Shown: positions 35,477-48,208 of the stretch, one piece after another | Layout of the letters: each line of letters begins with the position of its first letter | Position numbering within the stretch: position 1 is the stretch's first letter | NCBI GenBank assembly: GCA_001687465.1 | Contig: LVLI01000250.1 | Location: forward strand, 1-64,000 | DNA: 64,000 bases | Source: Halocafeteria seosinensis | Taxonomy: Eukaryota; Sar; Bigyra; Bicosoecida | Direction: 5' to 3' | The notes under the pieces: generated by a model | What the model was told of the DNA's origin: nothing | The model's input: the letters and a program-made list of their open reading frames with translations, nothing else | Database searches by the model: none | Made by a program: the position numbers and the translations under genes

Positions 35477-38400
35477 CTAAGACGCGGCGTTGGTGCTGCT
35501 TTCTTTTAATTCTACTATTCTTCTTTGCATCTGCTGCAATTGCCCATTCATATCGTGCAGTTGCTGCTCTTGCTCCGCAATCGTATTTTGAAACTCCCGC
35601 CTTTCCGACAACAATTCTTCCACTCTCCGCCCGAACTTTTTCTTGTACGTTTCCTGTTTCTTCGACTTATTTTCCTGCTTTGATTAAAAATAAAAAGCAA
35701 TATTGGCGTTGCAAAACATCGACTTTCATTAGCAAAGCAGACGTACCGCTTCATGGAACTGCTTTTTCAGTTTCTCGATCTCCCGCTGAAGCTGGTTATT
35801 CTCACTGCGCAATTTATCATTGTCCTTCTTAAAATCATTTAAATCGTTCGCTGTCCGAACCGACCTCTGTGAAACCACCAACAACATAGATACATCATTT
35901 CACACGATTTGACAGTAAGCATTTCAAATTGAAGTGTGTGCATACCTCGACAAGTTCTTTGTGGACCTCCCGGAGTCTTTCAACTTCCTTTTGTAATGCA
36001 GACTTTTCAACATTCTCCTGCACGTTTCTGTCTGGATTAACCTGGTATAACATCGGTGAACCATGGTTAGATACAACAGGTCCTCCAGCACTCGCTACTG
36101 CCACCTGGTGTCCACCAGATGCCCCTCTATCTCTTGATACATCGCTGTTACCTGAAGTTGAGCGGCGTTCTCTTCCTTGTTTGTTTTTTGTTTTAGTCGA
36201 GAACAAATTCTGGAACACATTCTTAATGCCACCCAGTTTATTAGACTTTTGGGGTTCGACTGGGGAGTCCGGCTCATAGTCTGAGAAATCGGCATCAGGA
36301 GGTAACGATACATTAACGTATTCTTCATCCGCTCTAGACGCCCCCCTTAGATCGGTTTTCGACGAATCATCTTCAGCCGGATGAGCGCGCTTTGAATTGT
36401 CTCCAGTCCCTTCGTGTCGCGACAACGCTGGCTGTATATTGGAGGCACCAGTTGCAACAGGAAACTTCTTATTGTGTAACCTTGTCCCTTTCCGCCGAGA
36501 TCGCGCAACTTCGGGAACAAACTCATAACGCGATGTGGCTTGAGGTAACGCCTCGGAGTGTTTGTCACTGTTTGTCTTTCCTAAACGATGCAGATCCTCC
36601 GATATACTCAAGGCTCTCCGCGCTCGAGGCTCCTCGGAATCGTGCTTCGAATCACTTGGCCGACCGTCAAAACTGAAGCGTTTATGCCAATGGTAATCCT
36701 GCGAGGATGGTCGCTGACTTAATTCAGATTTCAAACGGTTGTTCTCTGAGCTAAGATCCGCAAGCTTCTTTTCTAATTTCGTGATCTCTTTGTCGTACTT
36801 CTGCTGGTGATTCTTAGATCGATCTTGAGACAATGATAGTCTCTTTTCCAAATCTCCCGAAGATGCATGTCTATGCGGAGAGGATAGTTCTTCGCTACTT
36901 CCAATCTTTAGACAAAATTCCTCGTTTTCATTTCTTGCCTGACTAAGTGGTTCGAAGGTTGAACAGAACATGCTGCTCGGCGGAGGAGGTTTAAATCGAA
37001 TTTCTTCTTTAGACTCTTCTCTAGAGTCTGACTTTGCCTTAATAGCAAGAGCCAATTGAGATATAGTCGTTTGAATCCATTCCTTTTCCTCCTTGCTGAT
37101 CATAATCTCCCCTGACTTCCCTCCCTCAGGCCGTTCGTTCTCTAGTTCAGCAACCCTCATACGAAGTCTGTCAACTTCGTTCTTCATTTGCTCGTTCTTT
37201 TCCTGCTGAGCTTTCAAGCTCTGCGCCTCCACACGTAACTCTTTAAGCTTTTTCTTGGCGAGAACTGACCTAATGGCTGTTTGAATGGAAACCGCAGATA
37301 CCCGTTGACGAATAAACAGCTGCCGAGACTTCCTGCTTTTATAGAACGCTCGGATCTTACTGGCGCATGTGTCCCGCAACAACTGCCTGTAGTATTCTCT
37401 TCCTTTCCAACCGCGATAGGCCGCTTGGAGGGCGGTCACAACATATGTCTGCTGTTGGTATCGCAGCATGCAAAGCCAACCTCGAACCATCTTTTGGAGC
37501 AAAGTAGCCGCCTTCTGCTTCCGGAGCTCCATGGTTTTCGAGCGAGCAATCGCACATCTGATTGCACACTGAATTCTAAGAATCGCATCTTTATATCGCT
37601 TCACATATCGATAAGCAAGCCGTCCTCTAACCAATCTCTGAATTTCTATGCCCGCAGACGCCAAAACGTTCCCTCGGATGTTCTCCAGGAACTCGTAGGC
37701 GCTCTGTCGGAAGAAAACCTTGGTTTTGCCGACTTGCACATCGTTTTCTTCTAACAAAGAATCGACGTATTCGTTAACATTCTTGCAGAGCTCCGAATCT
37801 CGTGGAAGATCTCTAGTCATACGGTGTCCCGCATCAATTAACGTTCGGAGAGTGCTTCTAGCTGCCCAATGACGGACTGAATTTACATCCTCCTTTAATT
37901 TACCTCCTTCAACACTACTCTCAGTCAAAATAGTTCGAATAACAATACGCCGAGAAGTGCGTAGAGCTGTGACGCAATCAGTCGCTAAATCTGAAGCCTC
38001 GTTTTCCAATGGCTGCTTTGCCGGACTAAAATAGGACAACTTTTCCAGGCGTGATTGACTCTTTTCTACTAGTCTCGAGAGTAGTGCTACAACGCTCTGA
38101 TGCTTGCTAAGTCCCTCATCAAGGAAGTGACAGAGACTTCGAAGAACAGCATAGTATCTTAGCAGGAAAATGGCATGCTGGAACCTAACCGGATACCCCG
38201 CTCTCGAGACCCGCACTGCCTCCAACACTCCTCCACATCGCAGCTGAGCCACCAAGGAATCTCGTTCGATATTGCGCGGTTGTGATTCTGAGTTGGGTTT
38301 CAAGCAGCGAACATAGTGCGGAGAGGTCGCGCGAATAATTGTCATTAAGACATTCAATTGTTGTCGGAACTGAGTGCCCAGTGTATCCGCCATCATCTTT

Positions 38401-41113
38401 CCCTTCTTCTTTGAGGATTTTTTGCTTGATGTAGATTTCGTGCTGTCTCCAATGATATTAGCAAATGTTCCTTTCTTCAGGGCACCTTTATTCTCAGCAT
38501 CACGGATTGCCCCTTCTGTGTACTTTGGTAAATCTGTCGAATCTGAGGCGGAGAGAGTTGTTGACGATAGAACTACAGGCTCATCAGATCCCTGAATGAT
38601 CTCAATGGCCTCCTCGCTTATCGTATCTTTGTTCTTCTCGAGAAAGCTATCCGCCGTGTATACTACCTCCCCAGCATAGTGGCGAATCGCAAATTGATTT
38701 CGCGCTTTTTGCCGATTGCTGACGGAAAACCGCGGATGATCCTTCAGATGTTCTTGACACTTTCTCGCAAATGCTTCATCAGTGCCTTTAGGCATAAGGC
38801 ACGCTTCGTCTAACAGTGACAAAATTCCCGGTGGACGTCGTCCTGCATATCCAGCGCATAACGCATTTCTCCACCATGAAACACTAGCGACAGCACTTCA
38901 TACCTTCAATCAAATCGAGACAATCTTGGTTGTCGGGAAATGAGATGTGACTCCATTCAATCCCTTCTCTGCAAATTAGCTTGCCCAATTAGAGCTGCAC
39001 GAGCTGCCGGTTGAGGGTAGGTAACTTACTTCTTGTACTCTGCCTGTTCGACTTTGAATACGAAATGATTGAAATGCTGTTGTAAGGCCTCATTCGTATA
39101 GTTGATACAAAGCTGCGGTGAAAAATGAGGGTAAAAGGCAGTGCATCCTTGCTGCAATAATCGCTTCTGGTTGATAGTACTCCCGCTCCTTACCTGCTCA
39201 AAGCTATTATGGTCAAATTGCTCGAAGCCAAAAATGTCCAAGACGCCAATGAAATTCGATGTTTTATCGTCTTGTCGTATACTATCGTTTATTTTTTTCA
39301 CAAGCCAGTTGAACACCTTTCCGTAAATGTACTTCACCATGGCATCTCTAACATTATCGGCTTGCGAAGCAGTGTACTTTTTGTACGTGACCTCATTTTG
39401 TATTATCATGCGTTTCTCCGTAAGTACACCCTTTACATCGTCCTTGTTCAAACCAAGAAGCACAGTTGCCATCCTTAACGCGCTGCAATTCTTCTCAGGG
39501 GTGTTTGTCCCAGAAGATTCTACCTCGTCATCGTTTTCGACGACGTAAGCAGAGTCATCTGAATCATCAGAAGTACCAAACGTAACGTTTCCGAGCCAGA
39601 GTAGTCCCGCAAGAATTCGCCACAAGGAATGGCATTCGTCCGAAGTAAAGCCCATGGTAGTAAGCGCGTTCATTGTTTCCTGTATACATCGAGATGGGAA
39701 TTGTGATAACCCAATCGCTTCTAACCGCTACTGTCGTACTAACCTCGTAAACTTCATCGTCCGATGCGTCTTTCAAAGTGTAGCACTGACTATTCTTTAG
39801 AAGTCGGAATTTTTGTGCCAAATGACCCACATCATTTTTTGCGTTTCCATCGGCAGCAGTAACCAACCCCCATCCAAAACGATCCGAGTCGGCGGCACCG
39901 CGCAGCAACTGGTAAAACGCGTGAAACCCTCTCTCACCGGCTGTTTGCGACACAAGTCGAACCTTCTCTAACAGGTATGTATGGATCTTAGCACCTATCA
40001 GACAGCCACGTGTATTGAACTGCAATTCAATGAACTTTCCAAATCTGCAAGAACACAACCTTTCAACGATTGTCATGCATCAAACCATGGCAACGACATG
40101 CAGTCTTACCTAGAGCTATTTTCATTCCGCAAAGTCTTCGCATTACCAAATGCTTCAAGAATAGGGTTGCTGCTCAGAACTTTCCTGGTACTCCTGTCTT
40201 CCTCAGAAACGCCTTCAGTAGAGTGTTTCGCGTCCCGACTATTCGAGGGGCCCCCTTCTCTTCCAACCGTTGCTAGATACTGCATGATAATCTTTGTTGT
40301 CTCCGTCTTACCTGCCCCCGACTCACCGGACACAAGCATAGACTGGTTTGGCAAAGAATCTGGCTTAATGACGCTGGCGTCAAGACTATCCTTCATGTTC
40401 CGGTACGCACTGTCCGCTCTAGCGTACACATGGGGAGGCAACTCTTCCGTCTCATCTTCTAGACCTTGGGAACGAAGTAGACCGAGGCTGCACAGAATAC
40501 TAGTCATTTCGATACTATGTAATATTACGTCTAACATTTTCATCTGCTCGGATGCTTACCTGTAGTAATCCTCAAGTGTCGAATCGGAGTAAAGCCCTTC
40601 AATTTGCTGATAAGGATTCACAGCAATCAATATAGGGCCTGTGTACGTATAGATTCGGTCGACATAGAACCTGGCACATATAACCTGTAAGATAGCTGGC
40701 TCATGGAGATGTGGTAACTTGACCAAATCACAGACTTCGGCCGCCGGGTCTACTGAATCATCTTCATCATTTTCACCAAAATCTGTGTTGCAAAGCTTGA
40801 TATCTTTGTACTCTTGTACCGAACCGTAGTCTTTCAAAGCCTCTTTTCCGCCTCCATTGTTTCCTTCCAGTTCTTCAGGGTAAGTCTTTACAGTTCTTTC
40901 CTCGCCCGTACTTTGAACCCTGACTTGGAAGACCGTCTGATTCTTTTCATCTTGCTCTTCCTGTCAAAGGTGTCAGCATGGGGAGATAAATACTGCAAAT
41001 GCTGGGCCACAAGTGCACCTTGCGGACGACCTTACCTGCTGGGACAGGACCTCCGCTTTAACCCACGCTTCCTTAGACTTAGGCTCTCGCAGCCACACTA
41101 ACGCCCCTTCCAT
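35477..41113 (-). CDS. Conventional P-loop myosin with six IQ motifs and coiled-coil tail
   Basis: Nine exons (41113-41036, 40960-40560, 40487-40110, 40044-39744, 39679-39030, 38968-38904, 38842-35946, 35876-35757, 35674-35477) encode 1695 aa. The N-terminal SH3-like segment carries [18 protein letters not shown]. The motor has [13 protein letters not shown]-loop [10 protein letters not shown] (about residue 213), switch I-type [23 protein letters not shown], switch [45 protein letters not shown], and actin-binding HYVRCLKPN. Six IQ-like repeats (about 1020-1150; [39 protein letters not shown]) form the lever arm. Coiled coils alternate with Ser/Glu-rich disordered stretches in the tail. No known globular cargo domain was seen. 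The tail ends in a coiled coil across the last two small exons. The head is intact, so this is probably an active actin motor. Class is not assigned. Confidence 0.95.
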
Positions 41114-42097
41114 GATTGAGCGTAGTGTCTGCTACAGACTTTGGCAGGGCAATCCAAGCGCAAGAGACGCGTAAAATAGAGGCTATTATAGAGCAGACAC
41201 GCAGGGAATTCCACTTTGGACAAAAAATTCCTTTTGCCTGTTTTCTAGCCCCCGCACTCAGATGCAGCAACGACTGGAGCAAGAGGTAGAAGAATTGTGT
41301 GAATAGTATCTGACAGTACTTTCAGGTAAGCTGAAAAAAACTTAATAACCTGTCAGCGGCCGGGAAAAGGTGCTCCAAGCAGAACACAATTCCTAAAAAG
41401 GTACCTAGCACTTGTTCACAATATCCAGTCACTTTGTAACCAGACGAAAACACAAACCAATGGTAGAAACCCCGTATATCGATATACTTCAAATGCGTCC
41501 CAATTTGTTACCATTGTGATCAAAGGCAGGCGAATGTGTTCAAATAGGAACGAAGTCCCGGCTAAACGCCCGGACGACGCTGCCCGGCCACTGGGCACTG
41601 CCCCTGGCCAGCCGCTTGTTCAAGTTCAACGACAACAATGAGTCAAACGTCATACCTTGTACGAAATGTGCTCACTACAGATGATAATAGATGCGTCAGC
41701 TTCAAAAGCAAATATGTTCAAGACTACTTGATAGATCATTTTCGAAACCAGCCTTATGAGGACTGACTGCTGTGCTTAAGGGTCCGGCTGCGGGGGCAAT
41801 GGTGTGGGAAATTCAGGGAATTGGCCAGGAAGTCGTGTAACAGTATACGTTTCCAGTGTTTTTCTCAGGTAACTATATTTTGTAAACATACAGTACGCAC
41901 AGTTGCCCCAGAAACCAATTGGTACTGCCACTACGTGTGTGAGAAGTCGTAACGTACCCAAAACTTCACGATCCATCATTGATCATAGTTTAATGAAGAC
42001 CGTTAGTTTTGATGATCGCGTTCATATGTATATATACCGATGTTGTAGTGATTTTTATACTTCTCTGCATCTTTAAAAGTGCTCGGACTTACGCATT
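41114..42097. other. Divergent intergenic region between myosin and MINDY
   Basis: About 1 kb between two genes that read away from each other, probably holding both promoters. A GC-rich patch near 41560-41620 with repeated CCCGG/GGCCA motifs stands out from AT-richer flanks. Short open frames on the minus strand show no motif, and I call no gene. Confidence 0.4.
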
Positions 42098-44616
42098 ATG
42101 GCCGACGCGACTTCTTCAAGAACTTCCTCTGGGGCTGAGCTCGCGTCCGAAGAGCTTGCAGAGCTAAAGAAGGCTATATTCGCCCCTACTCTCGAGTCTA
42201 ACGTAGGTATACTGTCTCTCGTTCTCTTATCTACTGGTGGTGAGACGCTACTCGACTTGGGTCTGCCTATGCAGGACGTTGAGCGGTGGTATTCTGAAAA
42301 GATCGACTTGTGTGAGCTTGATGGACTTCGATTCGGTTTAGTACAGCGCGCAGGAGGTCCATGCGGCGTTCTCGCCTCCCTTCAGGCATTCGTCATCAGA
42401 GAACTTTTCATCCAGGAGCGAACCCAGCAGCAGGAGCAGAACTCTTCATCATCTGGTGCAGCTGCAGAAGGAGAGAGTTCCACTGATGGTGCCGGTGGGA
42501 CGCATCAGGAAGGAGGAGAAGCAGGTAATTGCTGATATGATATTTGCCCTCTTGTCTGTTTGTTTCACGTACAAGCCATTCGCTTCTTATTGTTGCGCAG
42601 CTGAAAGTTACCCCCAGAATTTGCTGGAAGTAGAAGGCGCTACCGTATGTGGATTGCCATTGGGAATAGCCCAGGCGTCGCGTGAGAATGTCGAAGAAGC
42701 GTTGGCTAGAGCCGTCAGTCTTATGCTATGGCAAAGCGTTGGGGGTGTTGTCATTACATCTTTGAGCAAACAAGAGCATACGTTCAATGTGGAAATCAAA
42801 CCCTCAATTCCAGAAGGGAGCAAGCCAGTATATTTTGTAGAAGCAAGCTGTGATAGTTTTACGAACGAGACAGAGGCTACGGCGTTTAGGAAGACTCCCT
42901 ATTATAGCTTCGAACATCTTCGTCAACATTGCAGAAAAGGTTTAGGGGCGCTAATGAAACCGGGGGGTAAGGACACACGGTCTTGTGACACTTCCCAGTT
43001 AGTGAATTATGCGTTAGCCTGTCCTAGTCGCAGGCATCATGCTATTGGTTATGTCCTTGGTTGCGTCGCGTGGAACGTCTACTATTCAAGCTGATATGGA
43101 CGAAATTGCGTCGCTAGTTCAGGTAAGTATATACGCAGCTCTTTCAAAATGACGTAGTCACCAACGTTCTGGATTCCTTCCGGGCTGCCAGCATTTTGGA
43201 CACAGTTCTCAAGAGCTTCTCAACCTCTGTTTGACAGGGAAGGCGACATCTAATGTCCACGATGGTAGCAAGAGCCTCTCACCGGAACTGCAGGATGTGC
43301 GTCTGGAGGGCATCCAATCAACTCCGCTCATAGGCTATCTTAGTCATTTAGAAGCATTACGGTATTTCGAAGTTGGAACATTTTACAAAGAACCAGTGTA
43401 CCCCGTGTGGGTTGTGGCCAGCCAAAGTCATTTTACTGTTATATTTGGTACATCTGACGATGTTATACAAGCTTCGCAAAGTTCCGTTTTGAGAAGAACG
43501 TTCGAAAAGTACGACCCATATTTATCTGGTTTCGTCCAAACCGAGAAGCTGAAAGATCTCTTAGCTGACTTAGGTGCGTGCAATTGCGTACTACTTGCTC
43601 AAGCCGCTTCCCCAAATGATACCCGACTTCATTTTCCCAGGATTGCACAACACCGTCAATGACCCCACAAAATATGATAAGTGCAAGAGCAAACTGGATA
43701 GTGAAGGAATTGTCGTATGGCAACAGCTCTGGAGCACAGTTAACCCTGTAATTCAGGGTAGTGTAGACGAAAGCACTTTGTGGTCGGATGGTGATAAAAA
43801 GGAACCTCTCTTTGACAAGAATATGGATGAACAAACGCTAGCAGCAGTAGCCCGTTCGACCTTCGATAAGTTTGACGTACATGGAGGGCAGTTTGTGGAG
43901 GCTGAGAAGGTGCCACAGTTGCTAAGGGAGTTAAGTAAGTGAATCGAATACGTACTAACTCAAACGGATATTCATAGTCTCACTAAATGCGACTCTGCCT
44001 ATCCCCAGACATCGAGCTGTCTGATGCTACTGTTCACCAATTAACTCAACAAATTACAGCTCAAGCGGGAGTTGCTCTCTGGGACTTCTTTTGGCCCGTT
44101 GTTGCTCCCTATGTCAAGCAGTATGCAGAGAAAACCGAGAGACGAACACAAAACGACTCGGCAACCAAGTCCTCAGAAGCAAAAAAGAACCGCCGTCTAG
44201 ACATCTATCACTACAATGGCCTTACGAACTCCACACAAAACCCTGTTGGAACTCACTTAGCAATTCTCCAAAGCAAAGAAGATACCGCAAACATCCAAGA
44301 GCAGATGCAAGATGTCGATATGGCTTTACAAATGAGCATGGCGCAGCCAGAAGACCTTCAAATGACTACTAGCGTTGGAGAGAGCGGCGACCCACCTGCG
44401 TCACCGTCCCTTGCTAGTGCCAAAACAGGAGATGCCCCGTTAGAAGGAGTGCTTAGCACCAAATGGAAGGGTTGCTGGGTCGGCCGTATGGACGACTTGC
44501 ACCGCACAGCATGCGGAATGAAGTCCAACACTACTCCAGTTCCCAAAACAGTAGAATGCGCCCTATTGTGGAGGTATCATTTGCATACAGTTAATACTGT
44601 TCCCTCAATAGATTAG
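42098..44616 (+). CDS. MINDY-3-like deubiquitinase (FAM188 family)
   Basis: Six exons (42098-42524, 42601-42966, 43034-43122, 43192-43573, 43641-43934, 44009-44616) give 721 aa. GLRFGLVQRAGGPCGVLASLQ holds the catalytic Cys, and VASQSHFTVIFG provides the active-site His. IMLLVMSLVASRG, HFGHSSQELLNLCLTGKATSNVHDG and LIGYLSHLEALRYFEVG are highly typical of FAM188A/MINDY-3. EF-hand-like segments lie after the catalytic core (TFEKYDPYLSGFVQTEKL, STFDKFDVHGGQFVEAEKV). Their Asp loops are partly degenerate. A C-terminal region with LQMSMAQPEDLQ resembles a ubiquitin-interacting motif (about residues 610-625). MINDY enzymes preferentially cut Lys48-linked polyubiquitin. The gene converges with PIP5K, and the stop codons are only a few bases apart. 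Confidence 0.93.
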
Positions 44617-44620
44617 TCGT

Positions 44621-47584
44621 TTATTCAGAATTATCAGCCAGAAACTTTAGGAATCGTTGTGCATAGTAGTCTGGGTCCACTGCGGATACTTCCGACCATT
44701 TGTTCACCACAGCACGCATCATACTTTCGGCCGTTTTCCTAATATTATACTGCTGTAGAATGTCGATCATTCCTGTGGTGTAGTACACGCACAGATTGCT
44801 TAGACGGATGGAGGTGCATCTTGCACAATATGTATATCCCACATACCTATGTAATAAACGTTTTCTCCAACATCTCCTTCATACGTCTGAGAAGGTATCC
44901 CAGTGCACGCAGCAGGAAAATATTTTAGACTGCACGGGGACGAACATAGGGGAGTTTCGAGTAGCCAGCACATGGTAGCCTAACTTACTCCTCGACGGTA
45001 TAGCGGTCTTCTTCAGCAATGTTTGATCCCGTCCTCTGAGCGGCGCGAGCCGCAGTAAGATGCTCATAAGTAGGCGAATTTTCACCTTCACCGGCATCCT
45101 CTCCCATGCGCGAGGCAGCATGACCTACGGGCATCGGGGTGCGGTTAGAGCGATCCTCTATGCTGGATACAGGGACGACTGACTGCCTCCTGACCCCTGG
45201 TTTATGTAGTTGGTGCCGATGGCGGATTCCCACCAGCAACGAGTAGTCCATGATTTTCATTTCTGTGGAGAAGCACTTAAACTATCGGATAGGTGCACAA
45301 ACCCTGCACAGCCCAAACGTGGCATACCCCTTAAGAAATCTGTATCGCGTTTAAGCTGATCTAGGAATGCAGATCTTCGCTCCGGTCCAAGACTCAATTT
45401 CGTTCCCGAATGAGCAAAATCATTATCCTTGAGCACACACTTTCCCAGGCCTGCACCCGATTTGAAGCCATTTCAAACATGTATACACCACGGAAAGCAA
45501 AGTACAACGAGGTCTACCTTTGGCTTTCTGTTCCTCGGTGGCCTGTCGGTTGTGGCGACTTCCTTTAAGATCGTACATCAGATGAATTGGGAGGTCACCC
45601 GCATCGAATACAGACTGTGCGGTGCAATGGGGAAATAAACATATACTCTTCTCTAGCATATCAGTGTTGAGCTTTCGACACGTACATGCATAACAACAAA
45701 ATGAACCTTCTTCCTCAGGTGTTTCATCTTGAGCCTATGCATTCCATAGAAACGGGGCAGATATGTCCCTTCATTCTCCACTACGTGCTGCATTTCAGAT
45801 GTAGCCAGTAACCATAGGACCTGTAACTAATACAAACAGTACTCTACAAACCTTAAAATAGTGCACCATTATCCTACGTAAGAAACGGGATTCTGCTTTC
45901 GTTTGCGTCTTGATCATGAATTTACCTGTGGTTGACAAAATGAATCGTTGCATGGAACCACATTGCCAAGTTTCCCAAGACGGATCACAGCCTTACCATC
46001 ATGGCTAAAGAAGAAAAATTGTCCACTCTTTGAGTTGCTCTGAAACTCTATGTACTGGTATGCGCCTCCCAGGGAAGCCAAGTAGTCAGTCCGGTCTATG
46101 CCAAACCTCTCCCGGAGATAATGAAAGACCTGTGACAGCCGTAACGAGGATCTACTCCTGCTAAGCTTTCCAGGAGTGAGAACAGTATGATCACCTACTT
46201 TTGGTGCATAATCCTTCATTTTGAAAGTCTCTTGTAAAAGATGTGGTTCGGTCTGTGGCGATCCTTGAGGAGGGAAAACTAATTTGTTGACCTGGATAGG
46301 GTAGAAAAACCACGACTCTAGAACGCATTTACAACACTGTGCACAGTTGAACGGCGGCTTACCTTCATAAAGTCGTCCATTACAAGGGGTGATTCCACCG
46401 GCACACCTGCAACCGATGTGTAAATGCCTACCATCATGGCATACGAGAGATGGTACAACGTATGCTGCTGGTTAATGATTTTCCCTGAGGACCAAAGAAT
46501 CAGGTGTTAACCTTCAATAGATAAAGGGAACCGAGTTCACCTCGAGATTTCTTACCCTGAAGCTTTTCCGCTTTTTCTTTATAATACTGTTCTGTTCCCA
46601 TCATCGCTTTTTTAATTGCACCTGGTCTGTGTAACTTTTTCCGGGGAGGGTGCACCGGCGCTGGAGGGAAAGAAACGAACACATGTAAAGGCAAGCCTGT
46701 GTGAACACCTCACCGTATAGGCTTTGCGCAAATGACATACTTCTAAGTGCATACTCCACCGGTGATCCCGGGGCTATAGTAGGGGCTAACCCCGTTGATG
46801 CAGCTCTGGTAGATCTTCTTGCAGTTTCGATATCTGCCGTTTGCTCGTCGACAACTTTTTGTGCCTCCTCCGTTCGTTGAACTGAGTCTGCAAATGGCGT
46901 TGTCGTGTACCGATAAAGGTTATCAGAGGTTCTTGCGGGGCCGTCTGCGTCTCTTGTTACAGTTTCGTGCTCTTGAGAGCTACCGCGAGGAGGGGGTGGC
47001 GCTGGAGGACGACGTCGACTGCTTTGCGATCCCGTCCTACTATGCCGTCGCTGCATCTTTCCGGCTTTTTGAGATCTAGCGAACTCCAAGTCTTTTCTGG
47101 CTTTCAGCGGAGAAGTATAGTATTTTGTAGATTCAGCTTTACCGTTTGGACTAGGGGTCAGGCGTTGTTTGGTAGGTGGGCGTGAACGTGGGGGTCTCGC
47201 CTTGCGCGTTCCTTTCTCGTCCTTCGGACTAAATCCGTATCCATTTGTTATTGTTGCGTTAGGCGCAGGACCTTTGTTCCGGCTAGAGTTACGGTTCCGT
47301 GCACTTCGACGACTGGAACCCGGCCCCATTCCAGGAGAATCTCGCCCTCTCCTTACAGGAGACGTTCGCGTTCCAACCGCTCCCATTGGATTCGACTGAC
47401 GAAACGTACTAACAGGCGTACTTCCAGACCAATCCGCCACAGCGGGCTGTGGCGTTGCATTCGCCTTTCTCTCTGGAGGCGCTGCACCCCCACGACCGCC
47501 GTTGTGACTGCCTCCACGAGGATTACTCCTGCGCAGATGCGGCAGCGCGGTGGTCGGTCGTTGCTCCTGCGCCCCGTTATTCAT
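44621..47584 (-). CDS. Phosphatidylinositol-4-phosphate 5-kinase
   Basis: A multi-exon gene on the minus strand, start ATG at 47584 and stop at 44621. The first exon (to about 46714) encodes a 290-residue Arg/Pro/Ser-rich disordered leader. The kinase core follows: SYAMMVGIYTSVAG, MKDYAPKV, VFHYLRERFGIDRTDYLASL, SKSGQFFFFSHDGKFMIKT (the lysine follows a splice junction), EMQHVVENEGTYLPRFYGMHR, LPIHLMYDLKGSRHNRQA, KIMDYSLLVGIRHRH and, at the end, GMIDILQQYNIRKTAE with SAVDPDYYAQRFLKFL. These are the standard PIP4K/PIP5K landmarks. The enzyme makes PI(4,5)P2 at membranes, which controls actin and membrane traffic. A Ser/Gly/Asp-rich insertion sits in the region between RHRHQ and GMIDIL. No MORN or GPCR domain is visible. 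Confidence 0.93.
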
Positions 47585-48208
47585 CTCCCTCTCCTGGTGG
47601 GCGAAATTGGAAAAATTCGGCCTTGTACACGTCGATCAACGGCGAAGTCTGTCCAGAGTCGTTCCCAGGTGTTTAGGGCGCAATTTCAACTTGAGCAGCT
47701 CCCTCTCCAGCTACAATAACAACGACTAATTCCTTTTCGCTAGGGTGATCAGCACGGTACTATCAGCCTCTATGTAGCTCCGGAATTACTGCACTGTGCA
47801 CTGTGGGGTCTATACACGCAAAAGCACTCAGATCACGACGACTTGTCCGCGCCATCAAGTCCCTGAAACGAAGTCACTGTAAACTCTATTCCGATGCCAT
47901 TTTTTGGGGTATCTTCTGCGCTTGTGTTCCCCTCATCTAAAATCCTCTCCAGTGTCAAAACGTCACTAGATCACTCTATACAAGCCTCAGACGTTCTCCG
48001 GGGGGGCGTGTGCCCGCGCCACGTTTGGCCGTTGGGAACATGGGCCGGTTTCTAGGTCCCGGGATACCGGGACCATGGTTGGGCGTCCCCGGCCCACAGG
48101 GACGCCCAGCAGCTTTCTTTGTGTTGTTTCTAGAGACCCAAGGACACGATTTTCATGCCTTTATTGTACAGGATCTAGTGTTTTCCACCTCTTGAGATAC
48201 TCAGTAGC
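47585..48208. promoter_or_regulatory. Shared divergent promoter region with hairpins
   Basis: A 624-bp gap between the PIP5K start on the minus strand and the coiled-coil gene start on the plus strand. It contains a GC-rich cluster of perfect palindromes (48041-48108) about 100-170 bp before the plus-strand ATG. No open frame is convincing. Confidence 0.5.
48041..48108. repeat. Cluster of GC-rich hairpins
   Basis: Two perfect inverted repeats: GGTCCCGG/CCGGGACC with a 4-base GATA loop (48055-48074), and TGGGCGTCCC/GGGACGCCCA with a 9-base loop (48080-48108). A third pair, TGGGCCGG (48041-48048) with CCGGCCCA (48089-48096), could pair instead across the first hairpin. Dense pairing could act in DNA or in the 5' UTR of the plus-strand gene. 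Confidence 0.75.
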
